A stretch of 64,000 nt of DNA, taken from contig NZ_CP027712.1 in assembly GCF_003945765.1 (NCBI RefSeq), positions 3,596,001-3,660,000 of the forward strand, read 5' to 3'. Under the pieces are notes generated by a model. The model was given only the letters and a program-made list of their open reading frames with translations. It was not told the origin of the DNA and made no database searches. This document shows, piece after piece, positions 49,307-58,647 of the stretch. Position 1 is the first letter of the stretch. The number at the start of each line of letters is the position of its first letter. The DNA comes from Pseudomonas chlororaphis subsp. chlororaphis. GTDB lineage: Bacteria; Pseudomonadota; Gammaproteobacteria; Pseudomonadales; Pseudomonadaceae. The translations under genes were made by a program, and so were the position numbers.

Positions 49307-50311
49307 ATGCACAGAATGACCGGCACCAGTTTCCGGGTGCTTGCCGATGTCCTGACCGATGCCGGAGTCAAGGTCGAGGCCTTGCTCAAGCGCCACGGCA
49401 GCAGCCATCAGGAGACCTGTGAAAACCCCATGGGCGTCAGGCTGGAGCTGGTCTACGCGTTGCTGCAAGACGCCGTGCAGCTGTGCGGCAACCCGGACCT
49501 CGGCCTGCTGGCGTACACCAAGGCCCACCCGGCCAACCTGGAAGTGCTCGGCTACGCGCTGATGTCCGGCGCCACCCTGGACACCGCGCTGCAACGCCTG
49601 GTGGACTATCACTCGCTGGTCAGCAACGGCTTCTACCTGTGCCTGGAGCGCAGCCCCCAGGCCGTCACCCTGATCGGCTTCGACATCGCCCTCGAACCGG
49701 GCCTGGTGCCGCGGGCCTTCATCGATGCCGGCGCGGCGCAGACCCTGGGCCTGGTGCACTGGCTGCTGCCCGGGCACAAGCCGCAACCGCTGGCGGCGAG
49801 CTTCACCTACCCGCGCCCGCCCGACACCCGCGCCCTGGAGCACCTGCTGGGCGCCAACCTGCAGTTCGACGCGCCCTACAACAGCCTGAGCTTCAGCCCG
49901 CGCGATTGCGCCATGGCCCTGCCCAGCGCCGACCCGGCCCTGGACGTGCTGCACATGGAATACGCACGAACCCGCCTCAAGCTGCTGCTCGACGGCTCGA
50001 TGACCGCGCAGGTAAGGCGGGTGCTGTCCGAGCGCCTGGCCCAGGGCGGGCCCAGCGACCTGCGGCATATCGCGCAGCTGGTGGGGGTCAGCAGCCGCAG
50101 CCTGCAGCGACGCCTGGGCAACGAAGACATGCACTTCTCGGCGCTGCTCGACGAGGCGCGGTTGATGCTGGCCCACAGTTTCCTGCGCAACTCGGCGCGC
50201 AGCGTCAAGTACATCGGCGCCCTGCTCGGTTTTCGCGACCAGAGCAGCTTTCACAAGGCCTGCCGCCGCTGGTTCGGCATGACCCCGGGGCGTTATCGCC
50301 AGGAAGGCTGA
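49307..50311 (+). CDS. AraC-family transcriptional regulator (OruR/GliR-like)
   Basis: The 334-residue protein has an N-terminal Arabinose_bd-type domain (about 20-200) and a C-terminal AraC helix-turn-helix pair (LRHIAQLVGVSSRSLQRRLGNED and SVKYIGALLGFRDQSSFHKACRRWFGMTPGRYR). AGGAAG about 6 bases before ATG 49307 supports the start. Its target is not evident; a convergent SnoaL-like gene lies beyond a shared terminator. Confidence 0.87.
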   Translation: MHRMTGTSFRVLADVLTDAGVKVEALLKRHGSSHQETCENPMGVRLELVYALLQDAVQLCGNPDLGLLAYTKAHPANLEVLGYALMSGATLDTALQRLVDYHSLVSNGFYLCLERSPQAVTLIGFDIALEPGLVPRAFIDAGAAQTLGLVHWLLPGHKPQPLAASFTYPRPPDTRALEHLLGANLQFDAPYNSLSFSPRDCAMALPSADPALDVLHMEYARTRLKLLLDGSMTAQVRRVLSERLAQGGPSDLRHIAQLVGVSSRSLQRRLGNEDMHFSALLDEARLMLAHSFLRNSARSVKYIGALLGFRDQSSFHKACRRWFGMTPGRYRQEG

Positions 50312-50318
50312 AGACAGC

Positions 50319-50350
50319 AAAACGCCGGGCACAAGTCCCGGCGTTTTTTT
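50319..50350. terminator. Bidirectional Rho-independent terminator
   Basis: AACGCCGGG / CCCGGCGTT form a stem with a 7-base loop, followed by seven T on the plus strand and preceded by four A, so it can serve the AraC gene and, less strongly, the convergent SnoaL-like gene. Confidence 0.88.
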
Positions 50351-50370
50351 CAAGGTGCGGCAGCGCTTGC

Positions 50371-50895
50371 TCAGCGATGGCTGGCCTGCAATGGCGGCTG
50401 CGCCTGGGGCATGGCCGAGGAATGGTGGTTGAGGATCTTCCACTGGCCGTCGATGCGCTCGTAGAGGAAGGTGTAGCGCGCCTGGACCTGGCGGGTCGCG
50501 CCACCGGCCTCGTGCAGGGTGAAGGTGTAGACGCCGCTGTCCATGGCCGCATCCGCGCCCAGGTGGCGGATTTCCCGGTAGTTGATCTGGCCCACCGGCT
50601 TGCCCGCGAGGAAGTGCTCGAAGTAGTCCTGGATCTGCGCCGGGGTGGTGCGCACCTGGTTCGACACGGTCGGCTGGAGGATCGCGTCGGCGGCGTAAAG
50701 ACTGGTTACGTTTTTTGCGCTGCCGGTTTGCAGGGCCGCGTTCCAGCGATCGAACAGGCCGGCGATCTCCCGGTCGCCCTGGTTCTGCGGCTGCGCGGCG
50801 ACGGTGCGGTACACATAAGGCGTGGCGTCCAGGGCCTGGGCCAGGGGCGCGGTCAGCGCCAGCAACAGGGCAATGGCGGTGGTTGGCAGTTTCAT
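50371..50895 (-). CDS. Exported SnoaL-like/DUF4440 protein
   Basis: The 174-residue protein begins with an export signal (MKLPTTAIALLLALTAPLAQA) and then an NTF2/SnoaL-type fold: IAGLFDRWNAALQTGSAKNVTSLYAADAILQPT and FLYERIDGQWKILNHHSSAMP. Such proteins (SgcJ/EcaC or CaMKII-association type) bind small ligands; the function is unknown. GGAG 6-7 bases before ATG 50895 sets the start, and a longer frame upstream is rejected. Confidence 0.8.
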   Translation of the reverse strand: MKLPTTAIALLLALTAPLAQALDATPYVYRTVAAQPQNQGDREIAGLFDRWNAALQTGSAKNVTSLYAADAILQPTVSNQVRTTPAQIQDYFEHFLAGKPVGQINYREIRHLGADAAMDSGVYTFTLHEAGGATRQVQARYTFLYERIDGQWKILNHHSSAMPQAQPPLQASHR

Positions 50896-51065
50896 CGGAA
50901 GGCTCCAGTGGGTTTCAATGCGCCCACTTTGCCCACCCGTTGCGGCCTCGCCATCGGCCAACCGGTGCCGGCGGCCTATGCCATTCGGCAGATAGGCCCA
51001 CAGCCGGCAAGCGGGTCTAATGCCTGCTCGCGAGCGCACACCCTTCACGCTGGAGCCTGTTTTTC

Positions 51066-52250
51066 ATGCAAAGCCCGACCCACGACCCCGGCAGCGCCCT
51101 GGCCATTCGCAGCCAGTATCGCCAGGCGCAAAGCCGCGCGGCGCGCCTGCGCCTGCTGGTGGACACCGGCCAGGAACTGACCCAGTTGCCGCCCGCGGCC
51201 ATGCGCCAGCGCGCCCTGCAGCGGGCCTGTGCCTTTATGGCGATGGACCACGGCCTGCTGCTGGAATGGCACCCCGCCCAGCCGCCCCAGGCCACCGCCC
51301 AGCACGGTGGCAGCGAACGCCTGGCCGCCCTGCACGAGCTGGCCAGGTCTGCGACCCTGCACCCCGAATGGCTGCCGCAGACCGATGCCGCCCTGCCCCA
51401 GGTGCTGCGCATTCCCCTGCCCGGCGCCGACGGCCTGGCCTTCGGCGCCTTGCTGCTGGCCAACAGCGTGGCCCTGGCCGCGCCCGACAGCGAGGACCTG
51501 GAATCCCTGCAATTGCTGGCCACCCTGCTGGCCGCGCACCTGGAAAACCAGCGCTTGCTCCAGGCCCTGCAAGCCCGGGAACGCACCATGTCGGAACTGG
51601 TGCACCGGCTGTTCAGCGCCCAGGAAGACGAACGCAAGCGCGTGGCCTACGACCTGCACGACGGCCTGGCGCAAACCCTGGCCGGGCTGCACCAGCGCCT
51701 GCAGGGGTTTGCCGGACGCTGCCCGACATTGCCACAGGAGCTGCACAACGAGCTGCAGACCATCCTGACCCTGGCCCAGGGCTGCGTCGGCGAGGGCCGG
51801 CAGTTGATCGGCGGCCTGCGCCCCAACGTGCTGGACGACTTTGGCCTGTACAAGGCCATCGACAAGGAAGCCGACCGCCTGCGCGACGCCGGTCTCGAGG
51901 TGCACTGGCGGCAACAGTCCAGCGCGCGCCTGCCGGGCGCCAGCGAGATCGCCCTGTTCCGCATCGCCCAGGAAGGCATCAACAACATCCTCAAGCATGC
52001 CCGCGCCAGCCGCGTCGAACTGAGCCTGCAACTGGCCGACGGCCAGGCCGCGCTGGCGCTGGCAGACAACGGCGTCGGCTTCGCCCTGGGCACCCCGCTG
52101 TCCAGCTGCGGCAGCCAGCACCTGGGCCTGGCGGCGATGCGGGAGCGCGCCAGCCTGCTGGGCGGCGAGCTGTCCTGGCACAGCGCCCCCGGCCACGGTA
52201 CCCGCCTGCTGGCCCGGGTGCCGCTGCCCGCTGCTGGAGAACAGCCATGA
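51066..52250 (+). CDS. Cytosolic sensor histidine kinase (GAF + HisKA_3)
   Basis: The 394-residue kinase has an N-terminal GAF-like domain (about 25-160), the NarL-type phosphoacceptor box DERKRVAYDLHDGLAQTL with His198, and an ATPase domain (HWRQQ...EGINNILKHA, DNGVGF, GTRLLARVPL). No membrane segment is seen, so it senses a cytosolic signal or a partner. It overlaps the response-regulator gene by 4 bases and starts a four-gene phosphorelay operon. Confidence 0.9.
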   Translation: MQSPTHDPGSALAIRSQYRQAQSRAARLRLLVDTGQELTQLPPAAMRQRALQRACAFMAMDHGLLLEWHPAQPPQATAQHGGSERLAALHELARSATLHPEWLPQTDAALPQVLRIPLPGADGLAFGALLLANSVALAAPDSEDLESLQLLATLLAAHLENQRLLQALQARERTMSELVHRLFSAQEDERKRVAYDLHDGLAQTLAGLHQRLQGFAGRCPTLPQELHNELQTILTLAQGCVGEGRQLIGGLRPNVLDDFGLYKAIDKEADRLRDAGLEVHWRQQSSARLPGASEIALFRIAQEGINNILKHARASRVELSLQLADGQAALALADNGVGFALGTPLSSCGSQHLGLAAMRERASLLGGELSWHSAPGHGTRLLARVPLPAAGEQP

Positions 52251-52915
52251 ACCCTGCCCTGCGCCTGGTGCTGGCGGACGACCATGAAGTCACCCGCACC
52301 GGTTTTGTCGCCCTGCTGGCCGGCCACCCGGAGTTCGAGGTGGTCGGCCAGGCCCGGGATGGCCAGGAAGCCCTCGAGCTGTGCGAGCGCCTGCAACCGG
52401 ACATCGCCATCCTCGACATCCGCATGCCGCTGCTCAACGGCCTGGGCGCCGCGCGCCTGCTGCAACAGCGGCAACCGGCGATCAAGGTGGTGATCTTCAC
52501 CATGGACGACAGCCCCGATCACCTGGAAGCGGCGATTGCCGCCGGCGCTGTCGGCTACCTGCTCAAGGACGCCAGCCGCGGCGAAGTGCTCGGCGCCCTG
52601 CAGCGGGTGGCCCAGGGCGAGGAAGCCCTCAACAGCAGCGTCAGCGCCCGGCTGCTGCGGCGCATGGCCGAACGCAACGCCGGCGGCAGCGCCCAGGCCG
52701 CAACCCTGACCGCCCGCGAACGTCAGGTGCTGGGCCTGGTGGCCGGCGGTTTCAGCAACCGCGAGATCGGCGAAAAGCTCGGCATCACCACCGGCACCGC
52801 CAAGGCCCATGTGGAACGGGTGATCGGCAAGCTCGGCGCGGCGGACCGCACCCAGGCCGCGGTGCGCGGCATCGCCCTGGGGCTGGTGGCGCAGCCCGCG
52901 GGAGACTGGCCATGA
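52247..52915 (+). CDS. NarL/FixJ-type response regulator
   Basis: The 222-residue regulator has a receiver domain (Asp11/Asp12, phosphoacceptor Asp57, Thr85, Lys107) and a LuxR-type helix-turn-helix (about 155-215, LTARERQVLGLVAGGFSNREIGEKLGITTGTAKAHVERVIGKL). It is the likely DNA-binding output of the kinase encoded just before it. It overlaps both neighbours by 4 bases. Confidence 0.93.
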   Translation: MNPALRLVLADDHEVTRTGFVALLAGHPEFEVVGQARDGQEALELCERLQPDIAILDIRMPLLNGLGAARLLQQRQPAIKVVIFTMDDSPDHLEAAIAAGAVGYLLKDASRGEVLGALQRVAQGEEALNSSVSARLLRRMAERNAGGSAQAATLTARERQVLGLVAGGFSNREIGEKLGITTGTAKAHVERVIGKLGAADRTQAAVRGIALGLVAQPAGDWP

Positions 52916-55254
52916 GGCTGCTGGCCAGCCGGCACTGGCTCGACCTGCCCCTGCGCGGCAAGGCGCTGGTGGTGATCTCCCTGCCGCTGGTGATCCTGCT
53001 GCTGTCGCTGGTGCTGATCTACATCACCGAACGCCAGACCGCCCGCGCCGAGGAAGACGTGCGCCGGGTGCTGCTGGTGCAGGGCGACATCCAGACCGTG
53101 CACACCCTGCTGGCCGAAGCGGCGGCCAGCGTGCGCGGCTACCTGCTAACCCGCCGCGAAGACTTCCTGCCCAGCTACGAACGTGCCCAGCCGCTGATCC
53201 AGGCCGCGCTGCAACGGCTGGACAGCAACATTCGCGATGCGCGCATGCGCGACCACCTCAAGGCCATCGCCCCGCTGATCGGCCACAAGCTCGACGGCCT
53301 GGTGGCCCTGCGCAACGGCCGGCCCGACGACAGCGCCAGCATCACCGCGATCCTGATCGAGAACAAACAGGTGCTGGACGTGCTGCGCGAGCAGATCAGC
53401 GCCATGCGCATCCGCGAAGACGGCTTGCTCGCCGAGCGCAGCGCCGCGGCCTCGGCGACCCGCATGCGCCTGCTGCTGGCCACGCTGCTGGCGGCGCTCT
53501 GCGGCCTGTTCGGGGCGATTGTCGCGGTGCTGTTCTTGTCCAAGGGCATAGTCGCCCGGGTGCAGCAGGTGCAAGGCAACGCCCAGCGCCTGGCCCTCGG
53601 CCAACCGTTGCGCCCGCAAGCCCCGGAACAGGACGAAATCGGCCAGCTCGGCACCCGCCTGGTGGAAGCCGGGCAACTGCTGGCCGAGCGCGAGCGGGCC
53701 CTGCGCGACAACGAAGAACGCTTGCGGCTGATCATCGACGGGGTCAAGGACTACGGGATCTTCGCCCTCGACACCCAAGGCCGGGTCACCACCTGGAACG
53801 CCGGCGCCGAGCGGATCAAGGGCTACAGCGAACAGGAAATCCTCGGCCGGCACTTCTCGCTGTTCTACCTGGCGGAAGAATGCCCGGCGCACCCGGACAT
53901 GGCCCTGCGCGAAGCCACCCGCGACGGCCATTACATGGAAGAGGCCTGGCGCTGCCGCAAGGACGGCAGCCGCTTCTGGGCCAGCGTGGTGATCACCGCG
54001 CAGTACGATGCCAGCGGCGCGTTGCGCGGTTTCTCCAAGATCACCCGCGACATCACCGACCGCCGCGCCGCGGAAATCGCCCTGCGCACCGCCCGCGAGG
54101 AAGCCGAAAGCGCCAGCCGCGCCAAGAGCGAATTCCTCTCACGCATGAGCCACGAACTGCGCACCCCGCTCAACGCCATCCTCGGTTTTGCACAACTGCT
54201 GGACATGGACTCGCCGAGCGGCCAGCGGCCCCAGGTCGGGCATATCCTGCGCGCCGGCCAGCACCTGCTGACCCTGATCAACGAGGTGCTGGACATCGCC
54301 CGCATCGAGGCCGGGCACCTGGCGCTGAATGTCGAGCCGATCGCCCTGGCCGCGGTGCTGCACGAGGCCCTGACCCTGGTCTCGCCGATGGCCACCGACG
54401 CCGGCATCCAACTGGCCGCCCTGCCCGCGCTGAATGAACACAGCGGGGTGATCGCCGACCGCCAGCGGCTGATCCAGGTGCTGCTCAACCTGCTGTCCAA
54501 CGCCATCAAGTACAACCGGCCCCAGGGCCAGGTGCGGATCGCGGTCAAGGTCCTGGACACCCGGGTCGAGGTGGCGGTCAGCGACACCGGCGCCGGCATT
54601 CCCCTGGAGCGCCTGGACCAGTTGTTCCGTCCCTTCGAACGCCTGGGCGCCGACCCGCGGGTGGAAGGCACCGGCCTGGGCCTGGCCCTGAGCAAGAGTC
54701 TGCTGGAAATGATGGACGGCAGCCTGCGGGTGCACAGCACGCCGGGCCAGGGCTGCTGCTTTACCTTGCAACTGCCCTTTGTCCAGGTGGCCGCGACCGG
54801 CGCTCCCCTGGCCCTGGAGCAACAGCTATTGGAACAACCAACGGCGGTGCTGCCGGCCCGGGCCGAGGCCGTGGCATACCGCGGCCAGGTGCTGTGCATC
54901 GAAGACAACCTGTCGAGCCTGGCGCTGATCGAAACCCTGCTGCAACGCCGCCCGGGCATTCGCCTGCTGTCGAGCATGCAGGGCCAGATGGGCCTGGACC
55001 TGGCGCGCCAGCATGCACCGCAACTGATCCTGCTGGACGTCAGCCTGCCGGACCTTGCAGGCCTGGAAGTGCTGCGCCGGCTGCGGGAATCGCCGACCAC
55101 CGCCAGCACCCCGGTGCTGATGATCACCGCCGACGCCAGCGCCCTGACCCACCGCGCCCTGTTGCAGGCCGGGGCCACGGCAATCCTGACCAAGCCCATT
55201 CATATCCCGGCGTTTCTCGCCCACCTTGAGCAACATTTACCGGAGCCCGCATGA
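52912..55254 (+). CDS. Hybrid sensor histidine kinase (CHASE3-HAMP-PAS-HisKA-HATPase-REC)
   Basis: This 780-residue membrane kinase has TM1 (about 18-38), a periplasmic CHASE3-like domain (39-180), TM2 (186-208), HAMP (210-262), PAS (268-385), a HisKA box SRMSHELRTPLNAI with His414, an ATPase (NLLSNAIKY, DTGAG, GTGLGL) and a C-terminal receiver with Asp709 (LILLDVSLPD). No Hpt domain is present. GGGAG lies about 7 bases before ATG 52912. Overlaps on both sides tie it to the response regulators. Confidence 0.92.
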   Translation: MRLLASRHWLDLPLRGKALVVISLPLVILLLSLVLIYITERQTARAEEDVRRVLLVQGDIQTVHTLLAEAAASVRGYLLTRREDFLPSYERAQPLIQAALQRLDSNIRDARMRDHLKAIAPLIGHKLDGLVALRNGRPDDSASITAILIENKQVLDVLREQISAMRIREDGLLAERSAAASATRMRLLLATLLAALCGLFGAIVAVLFLSKGIVARVQQVQGNAQRLALGQPLRPQAPEQDEIGQLGTRLVEAGQLLAERERALRDNEERLRLIIDGVKDYGIFALDTQGRVTTWNAGAERIKGYSEQEILGRHFSLFYLAEECPAHPDMALREATRDGHYMEEAWRCRKDGSRFWASVVITAQYDASGALRGFSKITRDITDRRAAEIALRTAREEAESASRAKSEFLSRMSHELRTPLNAILGFAQLLDMDSPSGQRPQVGHILRAGQHLLTLINEVLDIARIEAGHLALNVEPIALAAVLHEALTLVSPMATDAGIQLAALPALNEHSGVIADRQRLIQVLLNLLSNAIKYNRPQGQVRIAVKVLDTRVEVAVSDTGAGIPLERLDQLFRPFERLGADPRVEGTGLGLALSKSLLEMMDGSLRVHSTPGQGCCFTLQLPFVQVAATGAPLALEQQLLEQPTAVLPARAEAVAYRGQVLCIEDNLSSLALIETLLQRRPGIRLLSSMQGQMGLDLARQHAPQLILLDVSLPDLAGLEVLRRLRESPTTASTPVLMITADASALTHRALLQAGATAILTKPIHIPAFLAHLEQHLPEPA

Positions 55255-55703
55255 ACCACGATTTGCGCATCCTGATCATCGACGACCAGCGCCCCAACCT
55301 CGAGCTGATGGAGCAACTGCTGGCCCGCGAAGGCCTGCACAACGTGCTGAGCAGCACCCAGCCGCTGCGCACCCTGGAGCTGTTCAACAGCTTCGAGCCG
55401 GACCTGGTGATCCTCGACCTGCACATGCCCGAATTCGACGGCTTCGCCGTGCTCGAACAGCTCAACCGGCGGATCCCGGCCCACGATTACCTGCCGATCC
55501 TGGTGCTGACCGCCGACGCCACCCGCGACACCCGCCTGCGCGCCCTGGCCCTGGGCGCCCGCGACTTCATCAGCAAGCCGCTGGACGCCCTGGAAACCCT
55601 GCTGCGGATCTGGAACCTGCTGGAAACCCGCGCCCTGTACAAAGCCCTGCGCCAGCAGGTGCCGGCGCAGCAGATCGAGCTGCTGCGCCGGCATCGGCAG
55701 TGA
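55251..55703 (+). CDS. Single-domain response regulator with C-terminal helix
   Basis: The 150-residue protein is a receiver domain (Asp11/Asp12, Asp56 in ILDLHMPEFDG, Thr87, Lys109) followed by about 35 helical residues without a recognisable output domain. It may act as a phosphate shuttle or sink for the hybrid kinase, or bind a partner. It starts within the stop of the hybrid-kinase gene (ATGA). Confidence 0.88.
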   Translation: MNHDLRILIIDDQRPNLELMEQLLAREGLHNVLSSTQPLRTLELFNSFEPDLVILDLHMPEFDGFAVLEQLNRRIPAHDYLPILVLTADATRDTRLRALALGARDFISKPLDALETLLRIWNLLETRALYKALRQQVPAQQIELLRRHRQ

Positions 55704-55717
55704 ATGGGCGAGCGACC

Positions 55718-56977
55718 CTAGAGGTTGTACTCATCCAGCCTCGGCGAGTCGCCCACCTGCTCGATCAGCGCGGCATCGATGCGCAGCAGGTTTTCCGGCT
55801 GGTACGTCAGTTGACTGCCCCAGGGCTGGTCGTCGGCCAGGGAGCCTTTCAGGCGGACGGCCACGGAGTCATGCACCCGGACTTTCTGCCCGGCCCCAGG
55901 CACGGGAATCTCCCGCGACCTGGGTTTGCCGAACGGCGGCATCGAACCGTACTCACGGACCCGCTTGTGGGTCTTCGGGTTCCAGACCAGGCGTGGCACC
56001 CACTCGGCGATCAGCCAGTTGCGGGTCAGGGAATCGTGGGCCTGGGCCAGCGGATCCTGTAGCACAGAGGGTGGATAGAGTTCTGCGCGACAGGCTTCGG
56101 CATCGATGCTCAACCCGGCCTCCAGGCACTCGCCGACCATCCAGCGCAAGGCAATCAACGCCAGCTGCGATTCGCCGGCGGGGTAACCGCCGCCCACATC
56201 CGAATGCACGCCGGCGAACCAGACCTGCTTGAGGTTCACCCCCTCGTCCTCTGTCCAGAGGTTCTGGCGGAAAAAGCTGCGGCGTTCGTCCAGGGACACC
56301 GCATGGCGGATGATCTTCACATCCTTGTTCCGGCGGGTGTAGGGAACGATCAGCGGGTCGTACACCCAGCCCACCGAACTCACGGTGTCGAACAGCCCGA
56401 GAAAGTGAATGCTCACCGGCCGGGCAAAGCTGCCCTTGAACGCCCCCATCAACTTGAAGTCCGGCTTTTTGTCCGCGCTCATGCGCCACCAGGCGTAACT
56501 CATGGCGCGTTGGCGATTCGGTTTGGAGCTGTTTCCATCGGGTTGCAGGCGCGTGGTCAGCAGCGACCAGGCAAAGTCCATTAGCTGGACCTGATGGGCC
56601 GGCAACAGGCCGATGGTATGCAGCAGCGCCGCCAGCACCCGCACCGCGTAGGAGCCGCGGGAGAAGCCGAAGAGGAAGATCTGGTCGCCGTCCCTGTAGT
56701 TCTCCATCAGGAAGCGGTAGGCATTGAGCACGTTGCGCTTGATGCCCCAGCCGAACATCAGCCCGGCGATGCGCGACGGCACCTTCTGCCATTCGAACAG
56801 GGTTTCGCTGAGCCCGAAGGTGCCCACGCCCTGGTCGTAATAGGCCAGCAGCGTTTCGCTGTCCTTGGGTAGCGAGCGAAACAGCCGGACCACGTTGGTC
56901 GGTTCGTCACTGAAACGGTTGTTGGTGCCATCGATGCAGACGATCAGCTGGCGCGCCTTGATCCTTGTGTTCTCCAC
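55718..56977 (-). CDS. DUF2235 alpha/beta-hydrolase (Tle1-like lipase)
   Basis: The 419-residue protein matches DUF2235: N-terminal CIDGTNNRFSDEPTNVVRL, nucleophile elbow GFSRGSYAVR with Ser106, a candidate acid Asp197 (LFDTVSSVG) and the conserved HSDVGGGY (His258, Asp260). Members include the type VI phospholipase effectors Tle1, but no vgrG, PAAR or immunity gene is nearby. It has no signal peptide. It is convergent with the phosphorelay operon, 14 bases apart. The 234 bases beyond its start hold only a terminator. Confidence 0.8.
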   Translation of the reverse strand: MENTRIKARQLIVCIDGTNNRFSDEPTNVVRLFRSLPKDSETLLAYYDQGVGTFGLSETLFEWQKVPSRIAGLMFGWGIKRNVLNAYRFLMENYRDGDQIFLFGFSRGSYAVRVLAALLHTIGLLPAHQVQLMDFAWSLLTTRLQPDGNSSKPNRQRAMSYAWWRMSADKKPDFKLMGAFKGSFARPVSIHFLGLFDTVSSVGWVYDPLIVPYTRRNKDVKIIRHAVSLDERRSFFRQNLWTEDEGVNLKQVWFAGVHSDVGGGYPAGESQLALIALRWMVGECLEAGLSIDAEACRAELYPPSVLQDPLAQAHDSLTRNWLIAEWVPRLVWNPKTHKRVREYGSMPPFGKPRSREIPVPGAGQKVRVHDSVAVRLKGSLADDQPWGSQLTYQPENLLRIDAALIEQVGDSPRLDEYNL

Positions 56978-57161
56978 GACCTGGTTACCCCATGGCAGTC
57001 AAGTGAGGTTCCCGCGCGGCCAATCGGCCAGGCGAGGACCGGTGTCACCCTACGTCCGTGTCATGACAACTGCTGCGGTAAAGCCTGAAGGGCTCTCCAA
57101 GGCATAGCAGCATTAACGGCACCCGGCCATAAAGGCCCGGGCAATAAATGTCCGGACCATG

Positions 57162-57183
57162 AAAACCCCTCCGCAAGGAGGGG
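57162..57183 (-). terminator. Rho-independent terminator after the OprD-family gene
   Basis: On the minus strand CCCCTCC / GGAGGGG pair around a 4-base loop and are followed by TTTTC. It lies about 30 bases after the porin stop codon. Confidence 0.75.
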
Positions 57184-57211
57184 CCGGGCGCTGACGGGCC
57201 GTGCCTGCGCG

Positions 57212-58567
57212 CTAGAACCTGCCGCCCAATGGATACTCGATCGCCAGCCGCAGCTGGTCGGCATCCAGCTCGGCCTGGGCTGTATTGCCGCGGTGCACGG
57301 CGTGGCGCAGGGTGACGGCGAGGTTTTTCGCCGGGCCGGACTGCACCACGTATTTGGCCTGCAGGTCGCGTTCCCAGTGCTTGCCGCCTTCGCCGTAGCC
57401 CAGCCAGGCGTAGCCGCCGCGCGGGTCCATGTGGCTGCCGTCGATGCCGCTGCCGCGCACGTACAGGGCGCTGAAGGTCAGGCCGGGCACGCTGTAGCCG
57501 GCCATGTTCAGGTCGTAGCGGGCCTGCCAGGAGGCTTCCTCAGGGGCGTTGAAGTCCGACAGGGCCACGGCGTTGCTCAGCAGGATCGCGCCACGGGTGA
57601 CGTAGTCGTAAGGCGTGTCGCCGTCGACCTTCTGGTAGCCCAGGCCAAAGCTGTGGGCGCCGCTCTTGTAGGTCGACATCAGGCTCCAGGTGGTGTTGTC
57701 AATGCGCCCCGACAAGGCCTTGCCGGTGTCCTGGGTGCGGTACAGGTTGAAGTCGAACGTCAGGTCCTGGCCCTGGCTCAAAGGAAGGTTGTAGAAGGCG
57801 CCGAGGTACTGCTGGCGCCAGGTGTCTTCGTACAGGGCGCTGAACAGGCTGGCGTTGAGGCCCTTGATTGCAGTATTGCGCACACCGACCAGGTCGAAGC
57901 TGTCGCCCTGCTGGCCATTGGAGTAATTGACCACGAAACCCTGGTCGTGGCTGGTGGCGTTGCGGTCGGTGCTTTCGTTGAAGTGGCCGCCGTACAGGGT
58001 GGTGTCGCTCAGCTCGCGGCTGGTGAGGAACCAGCCGGTGGCGGTCTCGGGCAGCAGGCGGCTGTCGGAGGAACCGAACACCGGGGTCTTGACCCGCTGC
58101 TCGCCGTAGCGCAGTTCGGTGGAGGAAAAACGCAGCTTGGCCACCGCGCCGCCGCGGCTGAACTCGTCCTTGGGATGGCCGTCGTTGTCCACCCCCAGCA
58201 ACCGCGCCTTGCCGGCCCGGCCACCGCCGCTGTCGAGTTTCCAGCCGGAATACACATGGGCGTCCAGGCCGAAGCCGAGCGTGCCCTGGGTGAAGCCGGA
58301 GCTGTAGTCGGCCATCAGGCCGTAGGCCCACTCCTCGGCCAGGTCGCTGCGTTCGGCGCGGGGCTTGTAGGCGTTGCGCGCGCCGTTGCTCAAGGAACCG
58401 TGCCGATAGTCGCGACGGTCGTAGAGGCTGCGGTTGAACAGGCTCCACTGGCTGTCTTCGATAAAGCCCTTGGCATTGTCCTGCTCCGCGGCCAGCGCGA
58501 GCAGGCTCTGGCCTCCCCAATGCCAAAAAAATGCCAACAACAGGGTGTGTCGGGTCAAGGTCTTCAC
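57212..58567 (-). CDS. OprD-family outer-membrane porin
   Basis: The 451-residue protein has an export signal (about 1-29), the OprD-type start KGFIEDSQWSLFNRSLYDRRDY, alternating beta strands, and a C-terminal Phe. It forms a substrate-specific pore for small acids, amino acids or, for some members, metal complexes. The start is GTG 58567 with GGAG 7 bases upstream; longer upstream reading is out of context. It is the last gene of a run with the DUF1624 and DUF4198 genes. Confidence 0.9.
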   Translation of the reverse strand: MKTLTRHTLLLAFFWHWGGQSLLALAAEQDNAKGFIEDSQWSLFNRSLYDRRDYRHGSLSNGARNAYKPRAERSDLAEEWAYGLMADYSSGFTQGTLGFGLDAHVYSGWKLDSGGGRAGKARLLGVDNDGHPKDEFSRGGAVAKLRFSSTELRYGEQRVKTPVFGSSDSRLLPETATGWFLTSRELSDTTLYGGHFNESTDRNATSHDQGFVVNYSNGQQGDSFDLVGVRNTAIKGLNASLFSALYEDTWRQQYLGAFYNLPLSQGQDLTFDFNLYRTQDTGKALSGRIDNTTWSLMSTYKSGAHSFGLGYQKVDGDTPYDYVTRGAILLSNAVALSDFNAPEEASWQARYDLNMAGYSVPGLTFSALYVRGSGIDGSHMDPRGGYAWLGYGEGGKHWERDLQAKYVVQSGPAKNLAVTLRHAVHRGNTAQAELDADQLRLAIEYPLGGRF

Positions 58568-58647
58568 TGTGGAACTCCCGAAAATCGATAAATGGCGGGC
58601 GATAAGAGGCAGTGCGCCGCTATACGGGCGCACCACCGGGATCCCAC

